This document shows, in pieces, positions 1 through 8,091 of a DNA stretch of 19,654 bases (positions within the stretch are counted from its first letter, which is position 1; the number at the start of each line of letters is the position of its first letter). The notes under the pieces are model-generated. The model was given only the letters and a program-made list of their open reading frames with translations. It was not told where the DNA came from and did no database searches. The translations under genes and the position numbers were made by a program. This stretch comes from Microcaldota archaeon (GTDB lineage Archaea > Micrarchaeota > Micrarchaeia > Anstonellales > Bilamarchaeaceae), in the NCBI GenBank assembly GCA_013425425.1, contig JACCLJ010000051.1:1-19654 (forward strand). The letters are read 5' to 3'.

Positions 1-2639
1 GGGCTCCAATGCGCCGAGCCCGGCGTCCTGTTAAGCTTCGCCTCGACCGTCGCATCGTGCGGCTCTATGTAGCTTCTGTAGAATATGGACCTTGTCCATG
101 CGGCTATCGGTATGGGCGTTCTCGAATCGAGTTTGTCAACCCACAGTTCGTCGCTGTATATCTTGTAGTTTCCCCTAAGCGCGCCCATCTCCCGTGCGTC
201 TCCCCAGTATGCAACCTTGCCCGTCTTGCCGATTTCCTCGTAATCCTTCGGAGCCATCGATTTGCCTCCGTAAAGGACCTTGACGTGGTCTTCAATCGTT
301 GCATTGGAGATGTCCTTGCCCGTGAATCTCTTGAGCGATGCCCTTCCTTCTTCCGTAAGAATATCTCCGAGCGTGCTGCTCACTCTCTTTTCTATCTTTG
401 AAAGCTCTGCGTGGTCCCTCATGAACTCGGGAAGCTCCTCCATGTTGCTCGTTGGCCTGAGCGATACCATCCTGTTGACCGTCTTCAGCCATGCCATCTG
501 GAGCTCTTCCTTGAGCCCTCCCTGTATGAGTTCTCCCTTTTCAGCGTCGCGTATCAACGACCTGAACACCATCGTGTCCATGAGGTCGCTGCCTGCTATG
601 GAAGACCGCCCTACAACCGTGTAGAACTTGTCTCCTGCCATTACCTGGCCTTCAGCCGCGGCCTGCGTTGACCTCTCGTGCTGTACAAGCATCTCCTGCA
701 GTTTCAGGAACTTCATGTATCCCGGGTCTGCGCTCGCCTCTATCGCAGCAAGCTTCTCGTTGAACTGCAGCATGCCCTGGTCGATTATCGCTCCGTGCGA
801 CTTTGCAAATTCCATAAGCATGTCGCGCTTCTGAACTGCGTCAAGCTCCCTGCTTGCAAGTATTGCTATCAGCTCCGGCTCGAGCTGCTTTATCTTCGCG
901 GCGTTCTTGTTGTATCCAGAAGCCTCTAGTATGTCCATGTCCTTGTAGCCCATCTTCACGAGCTCTTCCTCGGTTATCGCCATGTTGACTCCAAGGCTCT
1001 TGTAGAACTGCTTGAGGATGTATTTCGCCTCATCCTTCACTGCCTCCTCCTTGATTACATTATATAGATGGTCCATCTTGGCGTTGACCGGCATCATCTG
1101 GCCGATGTCAACGCTTTTCGCAGGCTTTTTCAGCCATGCAGCCACTCCCGGCTTCGTCTTCCCCAGGTCTTCGACTGCGCGCTCTCCGCCGACCATCGTC
1201 ATTGTCGTTCTTGCAACCCCCCTTGCGAGAGTGGGCGCCTGCATCACCATCTCTTTCGTGCCCCTGCCGACTACCTCTACGGATCTCTTCCAGGAACCGG
1301 CTGCACCGGCTCCGAGTGTTCCTCCTATAAGGGTGTATCTTCCCATCATGCTTCCGAGCGTCTTCTCGACATTGTGATGCATGACGCTGCGTCCCATGCT
1401 CGGATGCCCTGAAATCTTGTCCAGTGTGCCGAGCGTTCTCATGCTGAGCATATAGTCCTTCATGCTCGCGGCCATGAGCTTTTCCCTCTCTCCCATGCCG
1501 TTGAGCCCGTTAAGTATCTCCGCGATCGTCTTGTGCTCCGCATCGCCGTAATGGTATGGAAGCTTGCCGAGAACCGCCTTTATCTCTTCCGCGGTCTTGC
1601 CCGTCGCCCTTCCGGCGGTAGCCAGGCTCTTCATCATGTTCTCTGCCTGTTTGCCCTCGCCGAGAGCCGCTCCCTTGAATTTCGATGTTTTTATGAAATC
1701 GTCTATCTGCCTGTCCATCTTGTCCATTTCCGCATCATGGCCCAACTTCCCTTTCAGGGCGTTCGCGGATGCGGCTGCCGCGCCTGCAGATGCAATCATC
1801 TTCTTGTTTAGCGCGCCTTTCATTTCACCGTAACCGTACGGAAGCATTACCTGGCCTCCTGCTGTCAGTCCCTTCGGCATCGGAAGCCTCGGGGTGGTTA
1901 TGTCAAGCATCGTTACAGGCGATTTGCCTGAGAAATACATTGAAGCAAGCAGCAATCCCAGTATGAGGAATACCCCCAAACAAGGCAGTGTCGTCGTATC
2001 CGAGGAAAGGCCTGCGAGGGCGTTCGCAAGCATTGTTGAGAATATGTCTCCCGGAGCCGCCGCTATTCCGCTGAGTTCGACGCTCTGCGGCGGAGCATTT
2101 ACCGATACGCCTTCCGGAATGCCGCCTACAAGCGTTGCCTTTACGTTTATCCTGATTCCAGCGTAAAGGGTTTCATCAACAGTGCAGGTACCATAATAAT
2201 ATTGTACGGGCGTTCCGTAATAGCTGATTTCCCTGCTCTGGTCCGCGATTACCTCCTCGCATCCAGGGACAGCGGTCGAGCTGCCCGTGGCAGGGTTGTA
2301 ATAAGTGACCATGAATTCCGCATTCTCTATCGAGCCGAGCCCTATCGCCGTTGCGGGATTGACGTTCCTTGCCTCAAATTCCTTCACGAGGCACGTAGTT
2401 TGATCCGCGCTTCCCGCACATGCCGCACGCACTTCTTCATAAACTTCCGAAGCGCTTCCGCCGCCTGACTGAACCGCAGGCGTTGCAGTGAGCACGCCGA
2501 TTTCAAGCACGTTCGGCTTTTCAGCGCTCTTCTCGATGTTAACGAACCCTGTGAGTTCGGTAACAGCTGCGCTGACTATCCCGCTGGCCAATACCAGCAT
2601 CAGAAACATTCCGCCCAAATACAGTGTTTTTCCGTTCAT
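1..2639 (-). CDS. Large membrane-anchored protein of unknown function, C-terminus cut by window edge
   Basis: The minus-strand frame is open from the ATG at 2639 to base 1, giving 880 residues with no stop, so the protein is longer than what is seen. An N-terminal hydrophobic segment (about residues 7-25, ending IVSAA) looks like a signal peptide. Residues 26-215 would be an exported domain with four cysteines (C74, C83, C127, C152), enough for two disulfides. A second hydrophobic segment at about 219-236 (LGVFLILGLLLASMYF) is a clear membrane helix. The remaining 640 or more residues are Met-, Ala-, Lys- and Glu-rich and mostly helical in character, with a Gly/Ala-rich stretch near 436-448. 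With the signal peptide removed, the long C-terminal part would be cytoplasmic; if it is retained, topology differs. I do not recognise the family. A TATA-like box and a hairpin lie upstream. The reading frame is secure, the function unknown. Confidence 0.85.
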   Translation of the reverse strand, partial: MNGKTLYLGGMFLMLVLASGIVSAAVTELTGFVNIEKSAEKPNVLEIGVLTATPAVQSGGGSASEVYEEVRAACAGSADQTTCLVKEFEARNVNPATAIGLGSIENAEFMVTYYNPATGSSTAVPGCEEVIADQSREISYYGTPVQYYYGTCTVDETLYAGIRINVKATLVGGIPEGVSVNAPPQSVELSGIAAAPGDIFSTMLANALAGLSSDTTTLPCLGVFLILGLLLASMYFSGKSPVTMLDITTPRLPMPKGLTAGGQVMLPYGYGEMKGALNKKMIASAGAAAASANALKGKLGHDAEMDKMDRQIDDFIKTSKFKGAALGEGKQAENMMKSLATAGRATGKTAEEIKAVLGKLPYHYGDAEHKTIAEILNGLNGMGEREKLMAASMKDYMLSMRTLGTLDKISGHPSMGRSVMHHNVEKTLGSMMGRYTLIGGTLGAGAAGSWKRSVEVVGRGTKEMVMQAPTLARGVARTTMTMVGGERAVEDLGKTKPGVAAWLKKPAKSVDIGQMMPVNAKMDHLYNVIKEEAVKDEAKYILKQFYKSLGVNMAITEEELVKMGYKDMDILEASGYNKNAAKIKQLEPELIAILASRELDAVQKRDMLMEFAKSHGAIIDQGMLQFNEKLAAIEASADPGYMKFLKLQEMLVQHERSTQAAAEGQVMAGDKFYTVVGRSSIAGSDLMDTMVFRSLIRDAEKGELIQGGLKEELQMAWLKTVNRMVSLRPTSNMEELPEFMRDHAELSKIEKRVSSTLGDILTEEGRASLKRFTGKDISNATIEDHVKVLYGGKSMAPKDYEEIGKTGKVAYWGDAREMGALRGNYKIYSDELWVDKLDSRTPIPIAAWTRSIFYRSYIEPHDATVEAKLNRTPGSAHWS

Positions 2640-2650
2640 TTTAATCGCCC

Positions 2651-2668
2651 ACGAAGTTTTCACTTCGT
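2651..2668. repeat. Perfect 7-bp inverted repeat in the leader of the large membrane protein gene
   Basis: ACGAAGT and ACTTCGT are separated by TTTC, which would form a 7-bp stem with a 4-nt loop. It lies 12 nt upstream of the ATG at 2639 and downstream of the candidate TATA box, so it would be transcribed in the 5' leader. It could be an RNA hairpin affecting translation or an operator for a dimeric regulator. The palindrome is directly visible; its role is inferred. Confidence 0.45.
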
Positions 2669-2695
2669 AATAGAATAACACGCACCTCAGGTCCC

Positions 2696-2702
2696 TTTTA
2701 AA
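2696..2702 (-). promoter_or_regulatory. TATA-like box of the large membrane protein gene
   Basis: Read on the minus strand this is TTTAAAA. A start of transcription about 25 nt downstream would fall near 2673, giving a leader of about 35 nt that contains the inverted repeat at 2651-2668. Confidence 0.45.
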
Positions 2703-2717
2703 CATTTCGGTTCATGG

Positions 2718-2724
2718 TATATAC
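2718..2724 (+). promoter_or_regulatory. TATA box candidate for the AAA+ ATPase gene
   Basis: TATATAC lies about 50 bp upstream of the GTG start at 2770. Transcription would begin near 2746 and leave a short leader that contains the ribosome-binding site at 2761-2765. Confidence 0.4.
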
Positions 2725-2760
2725 GAAACTACAAAAACTACAAAATACGTAGTGAACTAG

Positions 2761-2765
2761 GGTGA
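2761..2765 (+). promoter_or_regulatory. Shine-Dalgarno site that fixes the GTG start of the AAA+ ATPase
   Basis: GGTGA sits 4 nt before the GTG codon at 2770. The same GGTGA motif at 4-6 nt spacing precedes top6B, the proline-rich gene, the HicA-fusion gene and the ankyrin gene, so it supports choosing this non-ATG start. Confidence 0.6.
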
Positions 2766-2769
2766 TATT

Positions 2770-3816
2770 GTGGTAAAAAGTCCAAATCCGTTTGTTCCTT
2801 GGGAGGAAACAGGCATAATCGGGAGGAAAGAGCAGCAGGACGAGTTCGCGGGCTTTCTGGACAGCATAGCGGGCGGAAGCTCCGGAATACTCCTTTTGCG
2901 CGGCGTTCCCGGCTCCGGAAAAAGCATGCTCATGAGAAAATTCCGCGCGGATGCGCTGAAGAGGAAGATGTTCGCGCCGTACATAAAGGCGGAGAGGAAC
3001 GACCGCATCGACCGCTTTACGCGCGAGCTTTCCGAGGAGCTTGAGAGCGACATCGAAGCAAGAAGCGCCGGCGGGGAGATATCCCCGCAGAAGGCCGAGG
3101 TTTTCAGAAGGGAAAAAAGCGCAGGGACGCTCCGCGGGATAATCGGAGCCCTGGAGCGCGCAACGGCTCCGGCATTTCCCGGCGTTGTTTTTTTCATAGA
3201 CGACGTGGACAATGCGAGAAAATACGGGGATGCGATGAGGCATCTCGCGAATGTCGCATCGGAAAAGCGCGGGGTGGCGTTCGTCCTTTCCAGCACGAGG
3301 AGGGTTTCGGGCCTGCCTGAAAATGCGAAGGAGGTTTTTCTCGGCCCGGTGAGCGAGCAGGAATTCCACGACTACGTTGCGAAGGCATTGAAGAAGGAGC
3401 CGAAGATGGGGGATGAATGCATAAAGGCGATTTATGCGGATGCCGGCGGAAACCCGAGGCTGCTCAAGCAGTCATGCTGGATGCTCTACGATGCGGTACG
3501 GGAAAACGAGAAGATGATTACGAAAGCGCACTATACGGCGAACATGAGGAACATAATGGGCTTCCTCTCGCGCGACTGGTTCGGCAGGCTCTATTCCACC
3601 GCATCATCGCAGGAAAAAACCGTACTGAAAACCATTGCGCGCGCCAATGCGGCATTGAGCGTAACCGAGGTTTCAACGCAGATGAACAAGCCGATGGGGC
3701 CGACGGCGACATTGCTTCTCCGCCTCGAAGCCAAAGGCCACATAATGAAACTCGAGCGGGGCAGGTATCAGGCATTCTCGGGATTTTACGCGAAATTCAT
3801 AAGGGAAAGGGGATAG
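2770..3816 (+). CDS. AAA+ ATPase with C-terminal winged-helix domain (Orc1/Cdc6- or STAND-like)
   Basis: This 348-aa protein has a complete P-loop ATPase core. The Walker A motif GVPGSGKS is at residues 45-52, the Walker B motif FFIDD at 141-145, a sensor 1-like stretch (VLSSTR) at 172-177 and a GGNPRLL sensor 2-like motif at 226-232. Residues about 280-345 resemble a winged helix-turn-helix, with a segment typical of recognition helices (VSTQMNKPMGPTATLLLRL) and a final wing. The arrangement of ATPase followed by a lid and winged helix is that of Orc1/Cdc6-like initiators and of archaeal MarR- or STAND-type regulatory ATPases. It is not a clear canonical Orc1. The likely role is ATP-dependent DNA binding or regulation in the cytoplasm. 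It is divergent from the large membrane protein gene and followed after 56 bp by a membrane protein gene with its own promoter. Confidence 0.85.
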   Translation: MVKSPNPFVPWEETGIIGRKEQQDEFAGFLDSIAGGSSGILLLRGVPGSGKSMLMRKFRADALKRKMFAPYIKAERNDRIDRFTRELSEELESDIEARSAGGEISPQKAEVFRREKSAGTLRGIIGALERATAPAFPGVVFFIDDVDNARKYGDAMRHLANVASEKRGVAFVLSSTRRVSGLPENAKEVFLGPVSEQEFHDYVAKALKKEPKMGDECIKAIYADAGGNPRLLKQSCWMLYDAVRENEKMITKAHYTANMRNIMGFLSRDWFGRLYSTASSQEKTVLKTIARANAALSVTEVSTQMNKPMGPTATLLLRLEAKGHIMKLERGRYQAFSGFYAKFIRERG

Positions 3817-3844
3817 CCGGGCCCTCCGCTTTCCTGCATCACCT

Positions 3845-3853
3845 TTTTTAAAA
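3845..3853 (+). promoter_or_regulatory. TATA box of the five-helix membrane protein gene
   Basis: The T-rich TTTTTTAAA element is centred about 24 bp before the ATG at 3873, which implies a leaderless transcript. No Shine-Dalgarno motif is present. The T-run could also end the upstream ATPase transcript. Confidence 0.5.
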
Positions 3854-3872
3854 TTACTGCAGAATTCCCTGC

Positions 3873-4553
3873 ATGGGAATAACTGATTTCATTGAGAACA
3901 TAGGAAGCGAAATAACGATAAGGATAGGGGACGTCTACAACCTTATAATCGCATCCGAGGACAAAACGGTGCTGTTCCTCCTTGCAGTTGGTCTGGTCGC
4001 ATTCTACTGCCACGTGGTGGTCCTGTTCTACAAAAAGCTCTCAAGCAGGGACATATTCGAAGTACATCTCGAGGACAAGCACGGCCTCGGGAAAGTGTTC
4101 GAAATCGTTTCGTACATAGTGAAATACCTCATCATCTTTCCGGCTTACACCGTTTTCTGGTTCCTCTTCCTCGCATACGTGCTCATCTTCCTCGGCGCAA
4201 CGGACTCCACGCAAATACTCTTCCTCGCTGCCCTGGTTCTCGCGGCCACGAGGTTGCTCGCCTACCTGCACGAGGCATCGGGCGTCGAGATCGCAAAGCT
4301 TCTTCCATTGACTTTCCTTGCGGCAGTGCTCCTGCAGCCCACCCTGCTTGAGCAGAAGCCGTTCCCTACGGAAGAGATAATACGCTCAGACCTTGTGCCC
4401 ACCGCGGTTTTCTACCTCAAGATAGTAGTCGGGGTGGAAATCGCGCTCAGGCTGCTCTACGATTTCAAGCTTCTCCTGCAGAAAGTCCGCATCCTCAAAA
4501 CTACGGAAGAGGAAAGCGAGGAAGAAGAGGAAACGCCCAAGAAAAAGAAATGA
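3873..4553 (+). CDS. Integral membrane protein of unknown function with charged C-terminal tail
   Basis: This 226-aa protein has about five hydrophobic segments, near residues 33-53, 80-108, 113-131, 139-158 and 174-196. It ends in a highly charged tail (residues 211-226) made of a Glu run followed by Lys. The first 30 residues are amphipathic, and the loop at 54-79 is charged. I see no catalytic or transport signature. The start is supported by a TATA box about 24 bp upstream, giving a leaderless mRNA. It is convergent with the ZIP transporter gene, 22 bp away. The protein is clearly a membrane protein; anything further would be guesswork. Confidence 0.8.
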   Translation: MGITDFIENIGSEITIRIGDVYNLIIASEDKTVLFLLAVGLVAFYCHVVVLFYKKLSSRDIFEVHLEDKHGLGKVFEIVSYIVKYLIIFPAYTVFWFLFLAYVLIFLGATDSTQILFLAALVLAATRLLAYLHEASGVEIAKLLPLTFLAAVLLQPTLLEQKPFPTEEIIRSDLVPTAVFYLKIVVGVEIALRLLYDFKLLLQKVRILKTTEEESEEEEETPKKKK

Positions 4554-4575
4554 GGAAGAGGGCGGATGCGCCCGC

Positions 4576-5313
4576 CTAAGCGGCGAACAGGGCCGCCATC
4601 GCGAATGCGGCCGCCGCGCCGAGAACGAAGCAAAGCGCCCCCATGCGCTCGAATCCTTTTTCAAATGCGTCCGGAAGCAGCTCGACTAAGACGACGTAAA
4701 TCATCGCTCCCGAAGAAAAAGCGAGGGCGAACGGGATTGCAAACAGGAGCATGCTGAGCAGGAGAAAACCGATTATCGCGGCTGCGAACTCCACGACCCC
4801 CGAAAATATTCCATAGAAGAACGACTTGCGCGTGCTCATCCCGTAGCATGCGAGCGGCATTGCGACAAGCAGCCCTTCCGGGATATCCTGCAGCGCTATG
4901 GATGCCGTCACAAGCCAGCCCAGGCCCAGCGAACCTGCGAATGCGGAAGCCACGGCGAACCCCTCCGGGATGTTGTGCAGCATTATCGTCCCAGCAAGCA
5001 GGTATGTCTTCTTTTTTGCCGCAGCCATGTCCGATTTCCTGAAATGCGCATGGATATGCGGGAGGAACCTGTCTATTGCGAAAAGCGCGAGAATTCCGAG
5101 CGCAAGCCCCGCAAGGAGGGTGGCGTCGCCTGCGTTTTGATGCGACTGGACGAGCATCTCGATTGCGGTGTATCCCATCACCCCGCCTGAAAATGCGAGA
5201 AGCGCGGCGCGCATCTTATTGCTCATGCACCTGAAAAGCAGGACTATTGAAGAGCCCGCGGCGGTCGCTGCCAGCATCACGAACGCGCCGAGTGTTACGT
5301 CAACAATAGCCAT
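4576..5313 (-). CDS. ZIP-family divalent metal transporter, GufA type
   Basis: This protein of about 245 aa has eight predicted membrane helices. Two signature motifs are present: HNIPEG at residues 113-118 and QDIPEG at 142-147. The pair HN...E plus QD...E with Glu 175 matches the residues that form the binuclear metal site of the GufA-subfamily transporter BbZIP, and the Gln-to-Glu spacing of 33 also agrees with that protein. A cytosolic-loop His cluster (HIHAH, 86-90) is typical. The family imports Zn2+ and related divalent metals across the cytoplasmic membrane. The ATG at 5313 is preferred over a GTG at 5322, because AGGAG overlapping the top6A stop codon is 10 nt before the ATG but only 1 nt before the GTG. 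It follows top6A directly and is probably co-transcribed with it. Confidence 0.9.
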   Translation of the reverse strand: MAIVDVTLGAFVMLAATAAGSSIVLLFRCMSNKMRAALLAFSGGVMGYTAIEMLVQSHQNAGDATLLAGLALGILALFAIDRFLPHIHAHFRKSDMAAAKKKTYLLAGTIMLHNIPEGFAVASAFAGSLGLGWLVTASIALQDIPEGLLVAMPLACYGMSTRKSFFYGIFSGVVEFAAAIIGFLLLSMLLFAIPFALAFSSGAMIYVVLVELLPDAFEKGFERMGALCFVLGAAAAFAMAALFAA

Positions 5314-5326
5314 CCGCAGCACTCTC

Positions 5327-6421
5327 CTAAGGCAGCCACTTCTTGTTTTCTATCTTGCTCTTTATGTATTCTCCGACGAACGTCAGCCTCTGCCCCTGCA
5401 GCGCATCCTGCTCGATCTTCTTCTTTGTTTTCAAAACCATCTTCAGCTCCTTCACCCATTCCGGATGCCTGTTTATCCACGGGTAGCCGAGCATCTCCTC
5501 AGCGCGCTTTATATCCACTTCCTTCGCCTTTATCGTGAGCTTCTGCAGGAATTCGTATTCCTCGATGTCGCTCATGGTCACGCCTATGAATTTCGCCTCG
5601 GGCACGGAGAAATCCCTGCCCAGATACGCAAGGTTCATGCTTCCCGTCTTTATCGTCCAGTAAATATACCATCCCCACGCATCGCAGTCCATAAGGCAGT
5701 AAATCGGCAGCTTCTGGTCCGCGAGCTTTCTCAAAAGCCTTCTCGTCCCTCTCGTTGACTGGCCCTTCGGGGTTATGACAAGGCAGTTCTCCTTTTTCCA
5801 GAACTGGTCCTCATTCAATCGCTGCCATAATGCGTCCTTCTCAACTACGAGCACGTAATCCGCCTTAACCTTCTCTATCTCCATGCCGTTATCTACATCG
5901 CTCGGGATGCTCCAGCCGCTCCTTCCCTGTTTCGCGCAATCGATGGTGGTTTCCTCCCCGCCGAACCTGTCCTTTATTACCATCGGGCCTGCGACGAACC
6001 CTTTCCTGTCCGTAGTGAGATTCAGGTCTTCGCGCTTGAGCTTCAGAGCAACCTCCAAATCTTCTATAAGCGCATTGCTTTCCGACTGCTCGGAAAACAA
6101 ATCCTCGTCCATGTTCTCGCCGAGGGAGACTTTCAGCTGGTAGAATAAACCTCTGATGCTCGTGTGCAGGTTCTGCGAGAGGAACTGCTTCGTTTTCGCT
6201 GCAATCGCAACCGTCTGCATGAAGGTCCTCGCCTGCGCCACGCTTATGAACTTCCTCGTCTCATTCTTCTCCCCGAGCCTGAGGCAGCCTATGCCCTCGT
6301 CGTAAATGGTATTGCTTTTCGTCCTGAGCACACTCTCGAATTCCGGCCCCTTGCCCTCATCGATGTCCTTCACCATGCCCTTCCCGAGCTCCTCCAGTTT
6401 CTTTGAAGTGTTGGCGCTCAT
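5327..6421 (-). CDS. top6A: DNA topoisomerase VI subunit A (Spo11-like)
   Basis: This 364-aa protein is the DNA-cleaving subunit of the type IIB topoisomerase, which relaxes and decatenates DNA as an A2B2 complex. The catalytic tyrosine is expected at Tyr94 in the motif RGLFYQLK of the CAP-like winged-helix domain, which corresponds to the R-x-x-[FY]-Y motif of Spo11 and Top6A. The Toprim domain shows its acidic residues at Glu194 (LVVEKDALW) and at Asp245/Asp247 (LMDCDAWG), which coordinate Mg2+. The length is typical for Top6A. The ATG at 6421 overlaps the top6B stop by 4 nt (ATGA), which suggests translational coupling and a 1:1 output. The gene is a vertical archaeal core gene and complete. 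Confidence 0.97.
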   Translation of the reverse strand: MSANTSKKLEELGKGMVKDIDEGKGPEFESVLRTKSNTIYDEGIGCLRLGEKNETRKFISVAQARTFMQTVAIAAKTKQFLSQNLHTSIRGLFYQLKVSLGENMDEDLFSEQSESNALIEDLEVALKLKREDLNLTTDRKGFVAGPMVIKDRFGGEETTIDCAKQGRSGWSIPSDVDNGMEIEKVKADYVLVVEKDALWQRLNEDQFWKKENCLVITPKGQSTRGTRRLLRKLADQKLPIYCLMDCDAWGWYIYWTIKTGSMNLAYLGRDFSVPEAKFIGVTMSDIEEYEFLQKLTIKAKEVDIKRAEEMLGYPWINRHPEWVKELKMVLKTKKKIEQDALQGQRLTFVGEYIKSKIENKKWLP

Positions 6422-8028
6422 TCGCTCTCCTCCCCGTTTTCCCCGCTCTCATGCGAGGTTTCCTCTTCCGCAACGTCCCCGCCATCTCCCTCCGCATCGG
6501 GCCCGGAATATTTCTCCTCGATCATCGCAATCAGCTTCTTCTCGATTTTCCCGCTGTCCTTTCCGCTGAGGCTTCCCAGGTCGCTCGCAAGCTGTGAAAC
6601 GTATCTTGAAACGACTTTTTTCTTTGTCGCAATCTCCGTCGCCTTCCTCCGGCCGGAGATGTATTTCTGTATGCCGCGCGCAGCCTCCATGACCGCGTAG
6701 CGTATCTCATCCTCTATATCGCTCTCCATCGATATCGCGAGCTTTCCGGCGCTCGTGTAGGGCACGTAAACGCTTATGAAATTGACGAGCACGGCAATCG
6801 GCTCCTCCTCGAAATTCTTCAGGTTATATCTTCCCCAGTCGATGTTCTTCACCGTCTCGGTAATCGCGCATCCGGAGGTGTCGAAAAGCAGCGGCACCCT
6901 GTTGGCAAACCGCATTATCTCGCCCTTCTTGTCCGCAGCCGCAACCCCGCCGCCGTATGCTATGCCCACTTCAACCATGAACGGGATGCCCCCCCTGTAA
7001 ACCTTCGGGCTCCTTTCGGTGACCACGAGCAGTTCCGGATTGAATATGTTCCTGAACGAGAGCTCGATCTGCTGTTTCGCTATCGGCACCAGCGTGTCCG
7101 TGGATGGCGCAATCCACTTCACCTGCTGGAACGCCTTGGTTATCTTTTCCGCATCCTCCCAGGTCATCGCCTTCGGGGATTTTTCGAAATCCACGTCGGG
7201 CGCGATGCCCTTCAGCTCCGAAACCCTGTTCGCACTCAGGCGCGAGAATGTCTCCTGCAGGAATGCGGATATCTTGCGGTATTCTCCTCCCTGGTGCTGC
7301 GCGAATTCAAGCAAATCGTGCGTCGTTATGCCGAGCGGGTGCGGCTTTATCTCAAGCGGCCTTGCCGGGTTGCTTTCAATAGAGCGGGGAAAAACCGAAA
7401 GCTCGCCGAACGGGTCCTTGAACGTTATCGCTGCATGCGGGTTCGCAAGCGCTGTCCTCCTTATGTATTCGAACGGGCTCTTATTGCTCTTTTCGTATTT
7501 CACGTCCTTGTACTGCGATATGACCGTGAGCCCGTGCTCTTCCGTATCCTCTTCCGATATCCTGTTCACAACAGGCTTGTTCTTCTTCAAATCTATCGAG
7601 ATTTCATATTCCTTTCTTTTTCCGTCGTTGCACGATATCGCCTTCACCGGCTGGCCCGTAGTGATATAGGAAAACATCGTGCAGCCCGATGCGCCTATGC
7701 CCTGCTGGCCCCTCTGCTGGACGTACCTGTGGAATTTAGTTCCCGCAAGCATCATACCCAGCGCTTTTCCAACGTAATTTTCGGGTATGCCGGGGCCGTT
7801 GTCCTTTGCGGTGATGAGATAATGCTCTTCGCCAAGCTCCTTTATCTCCACGTAAATCTCCGGGAGGATGCCCGCCTCCTCGCATGCGTCCAGGCTGTTG
7901 GTTACGAGCTCGTGCACGATGACCGTAAGCGAGCGCACCTTGCCAGTGAACCCGAGCATCTGCCTGTTCTTCTTGAAGAATTCGGCTATTGAATGCTCCT
8001 TGAACTCAGCAAACATATCCTTAACCAT
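6418..8028 (-). CDS. top6B: DNA topoisomerase VI subunit B (GHKL ATPase)
   Basis: This 536-aa ATPase subunit of topoisomerase VI has the GHKL (Bergerat) fold. The N-box is HELVTNSLDA at residues 39-48 (Glu40 general base, Asn44 for Mg2+), the G1 box is DNGPGIP at 76-82 and the G2 box is GQQGIGASG at 107-115. A helix-two-turn-helix region follows at about 225-300. The transducer contains RFANRVPLL (373-381) and the probable switch lysine Lys429 in YTSAGK. The C-terminus ends in an acidic, disordered tail (about 508-536) instead of an added Ig-like domain. The ATG at 8028 is preferred to an upstream TTG at 8049, because GGTGA lies 5 nt before the ATG. A TATA box is present at 8084-8091. Confidence 0.97.
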   Translation of the reverse strand: MVKDMFAEFKEHSIAEFFKKNRQMLGFTGKVRSLTVIVHELVTNSLDACEEAGILPEIYVEIKELGEEHYLITAKDNGPGIPENYVGKALGMMLAGTKFHRYVQQRGQQGIGASGCTMFSYITTGQPVKAISCNDGKRKEYEISIDLKKNKPVVNRISEEDTEEHGLTVISQYKDVKYEKSNKSPFEYIRRTALANPHAAITFKDPFGELSVFPRSIESNPARPLEIKPHPLGITTHDLLEFAQHQGGEYRKISAFLQETFSRLSANRVSELKGIAPDVDFEKSPKAMTWEDAEKITKAFQQVKWIAPSTDTLVPIAKQQIELSFRNIFNPELLVVTERSPKVYRGGIPFMVEVGIAYGGGVAAADKKGEIMRFANRVPLLFDTSGCAITETVKNIDWGRYNLKNFEEEPIAVLVNFISVYVPYTSAGKLAISMESDIEDEIRYAVMEAARGIQKYISGRRKATEIATKKKVVSRYVSQLASDLGSLSGKDSGKIEKKLIAMIEEKYSGPDAEGDGGDVAEEETSHESGENGEESE

Positions 8029-8083
8029 TCGGGTCACCTGGGAACACAAACTGTCGGTTGAACAACTAGTAATTCCGAAATAA

Positions 8084-8091
8084 TATTTATA
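8084..8091 (-). promoter_or_regulatory. TATA box of the top6BA operon, overlapping the end of hicB
   Basis: On the minus strand this reads TATAAATA. It is centred about 26 bp upstream of a predicted transcription start near 8061, leaving a 33-nt leader that carries GGTGA before the top6B ATG. It overlaps the hicB stop codon at 8087, so top6BA can be expressed independently of the upstream toxin-antitoxin-like genes. Confidence 0.55.

Noticed and set aside
9..2468. Many plus-strand open frames of 60-120 residues across the left end
   Set aside because: They are antisense to one continuous minus-strand frame of 880 codons with signal peptide, membrane helix and promoter. Their products have no coherent domains.
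2698..3369. Minus-strand open frame of 223 residues
   Set aside because: It lies opposite the AAA+ ATPase, whose Walker motifs show the true frame. It also crosses the intergenic promoter region.
7019..7992. Plus-strand open frames of 216 and 232 residues
   Set aside because: Both lie opposite top6B and lack domains or a promoter. They arise from the base composition of the gene.
8029..8049. TTG start giving seven extra residues on Top6B
   Set aside because: GGTGA is 5 nt before the ATG at 8028, and it would lie inside the coding sequence if the TTG were used.
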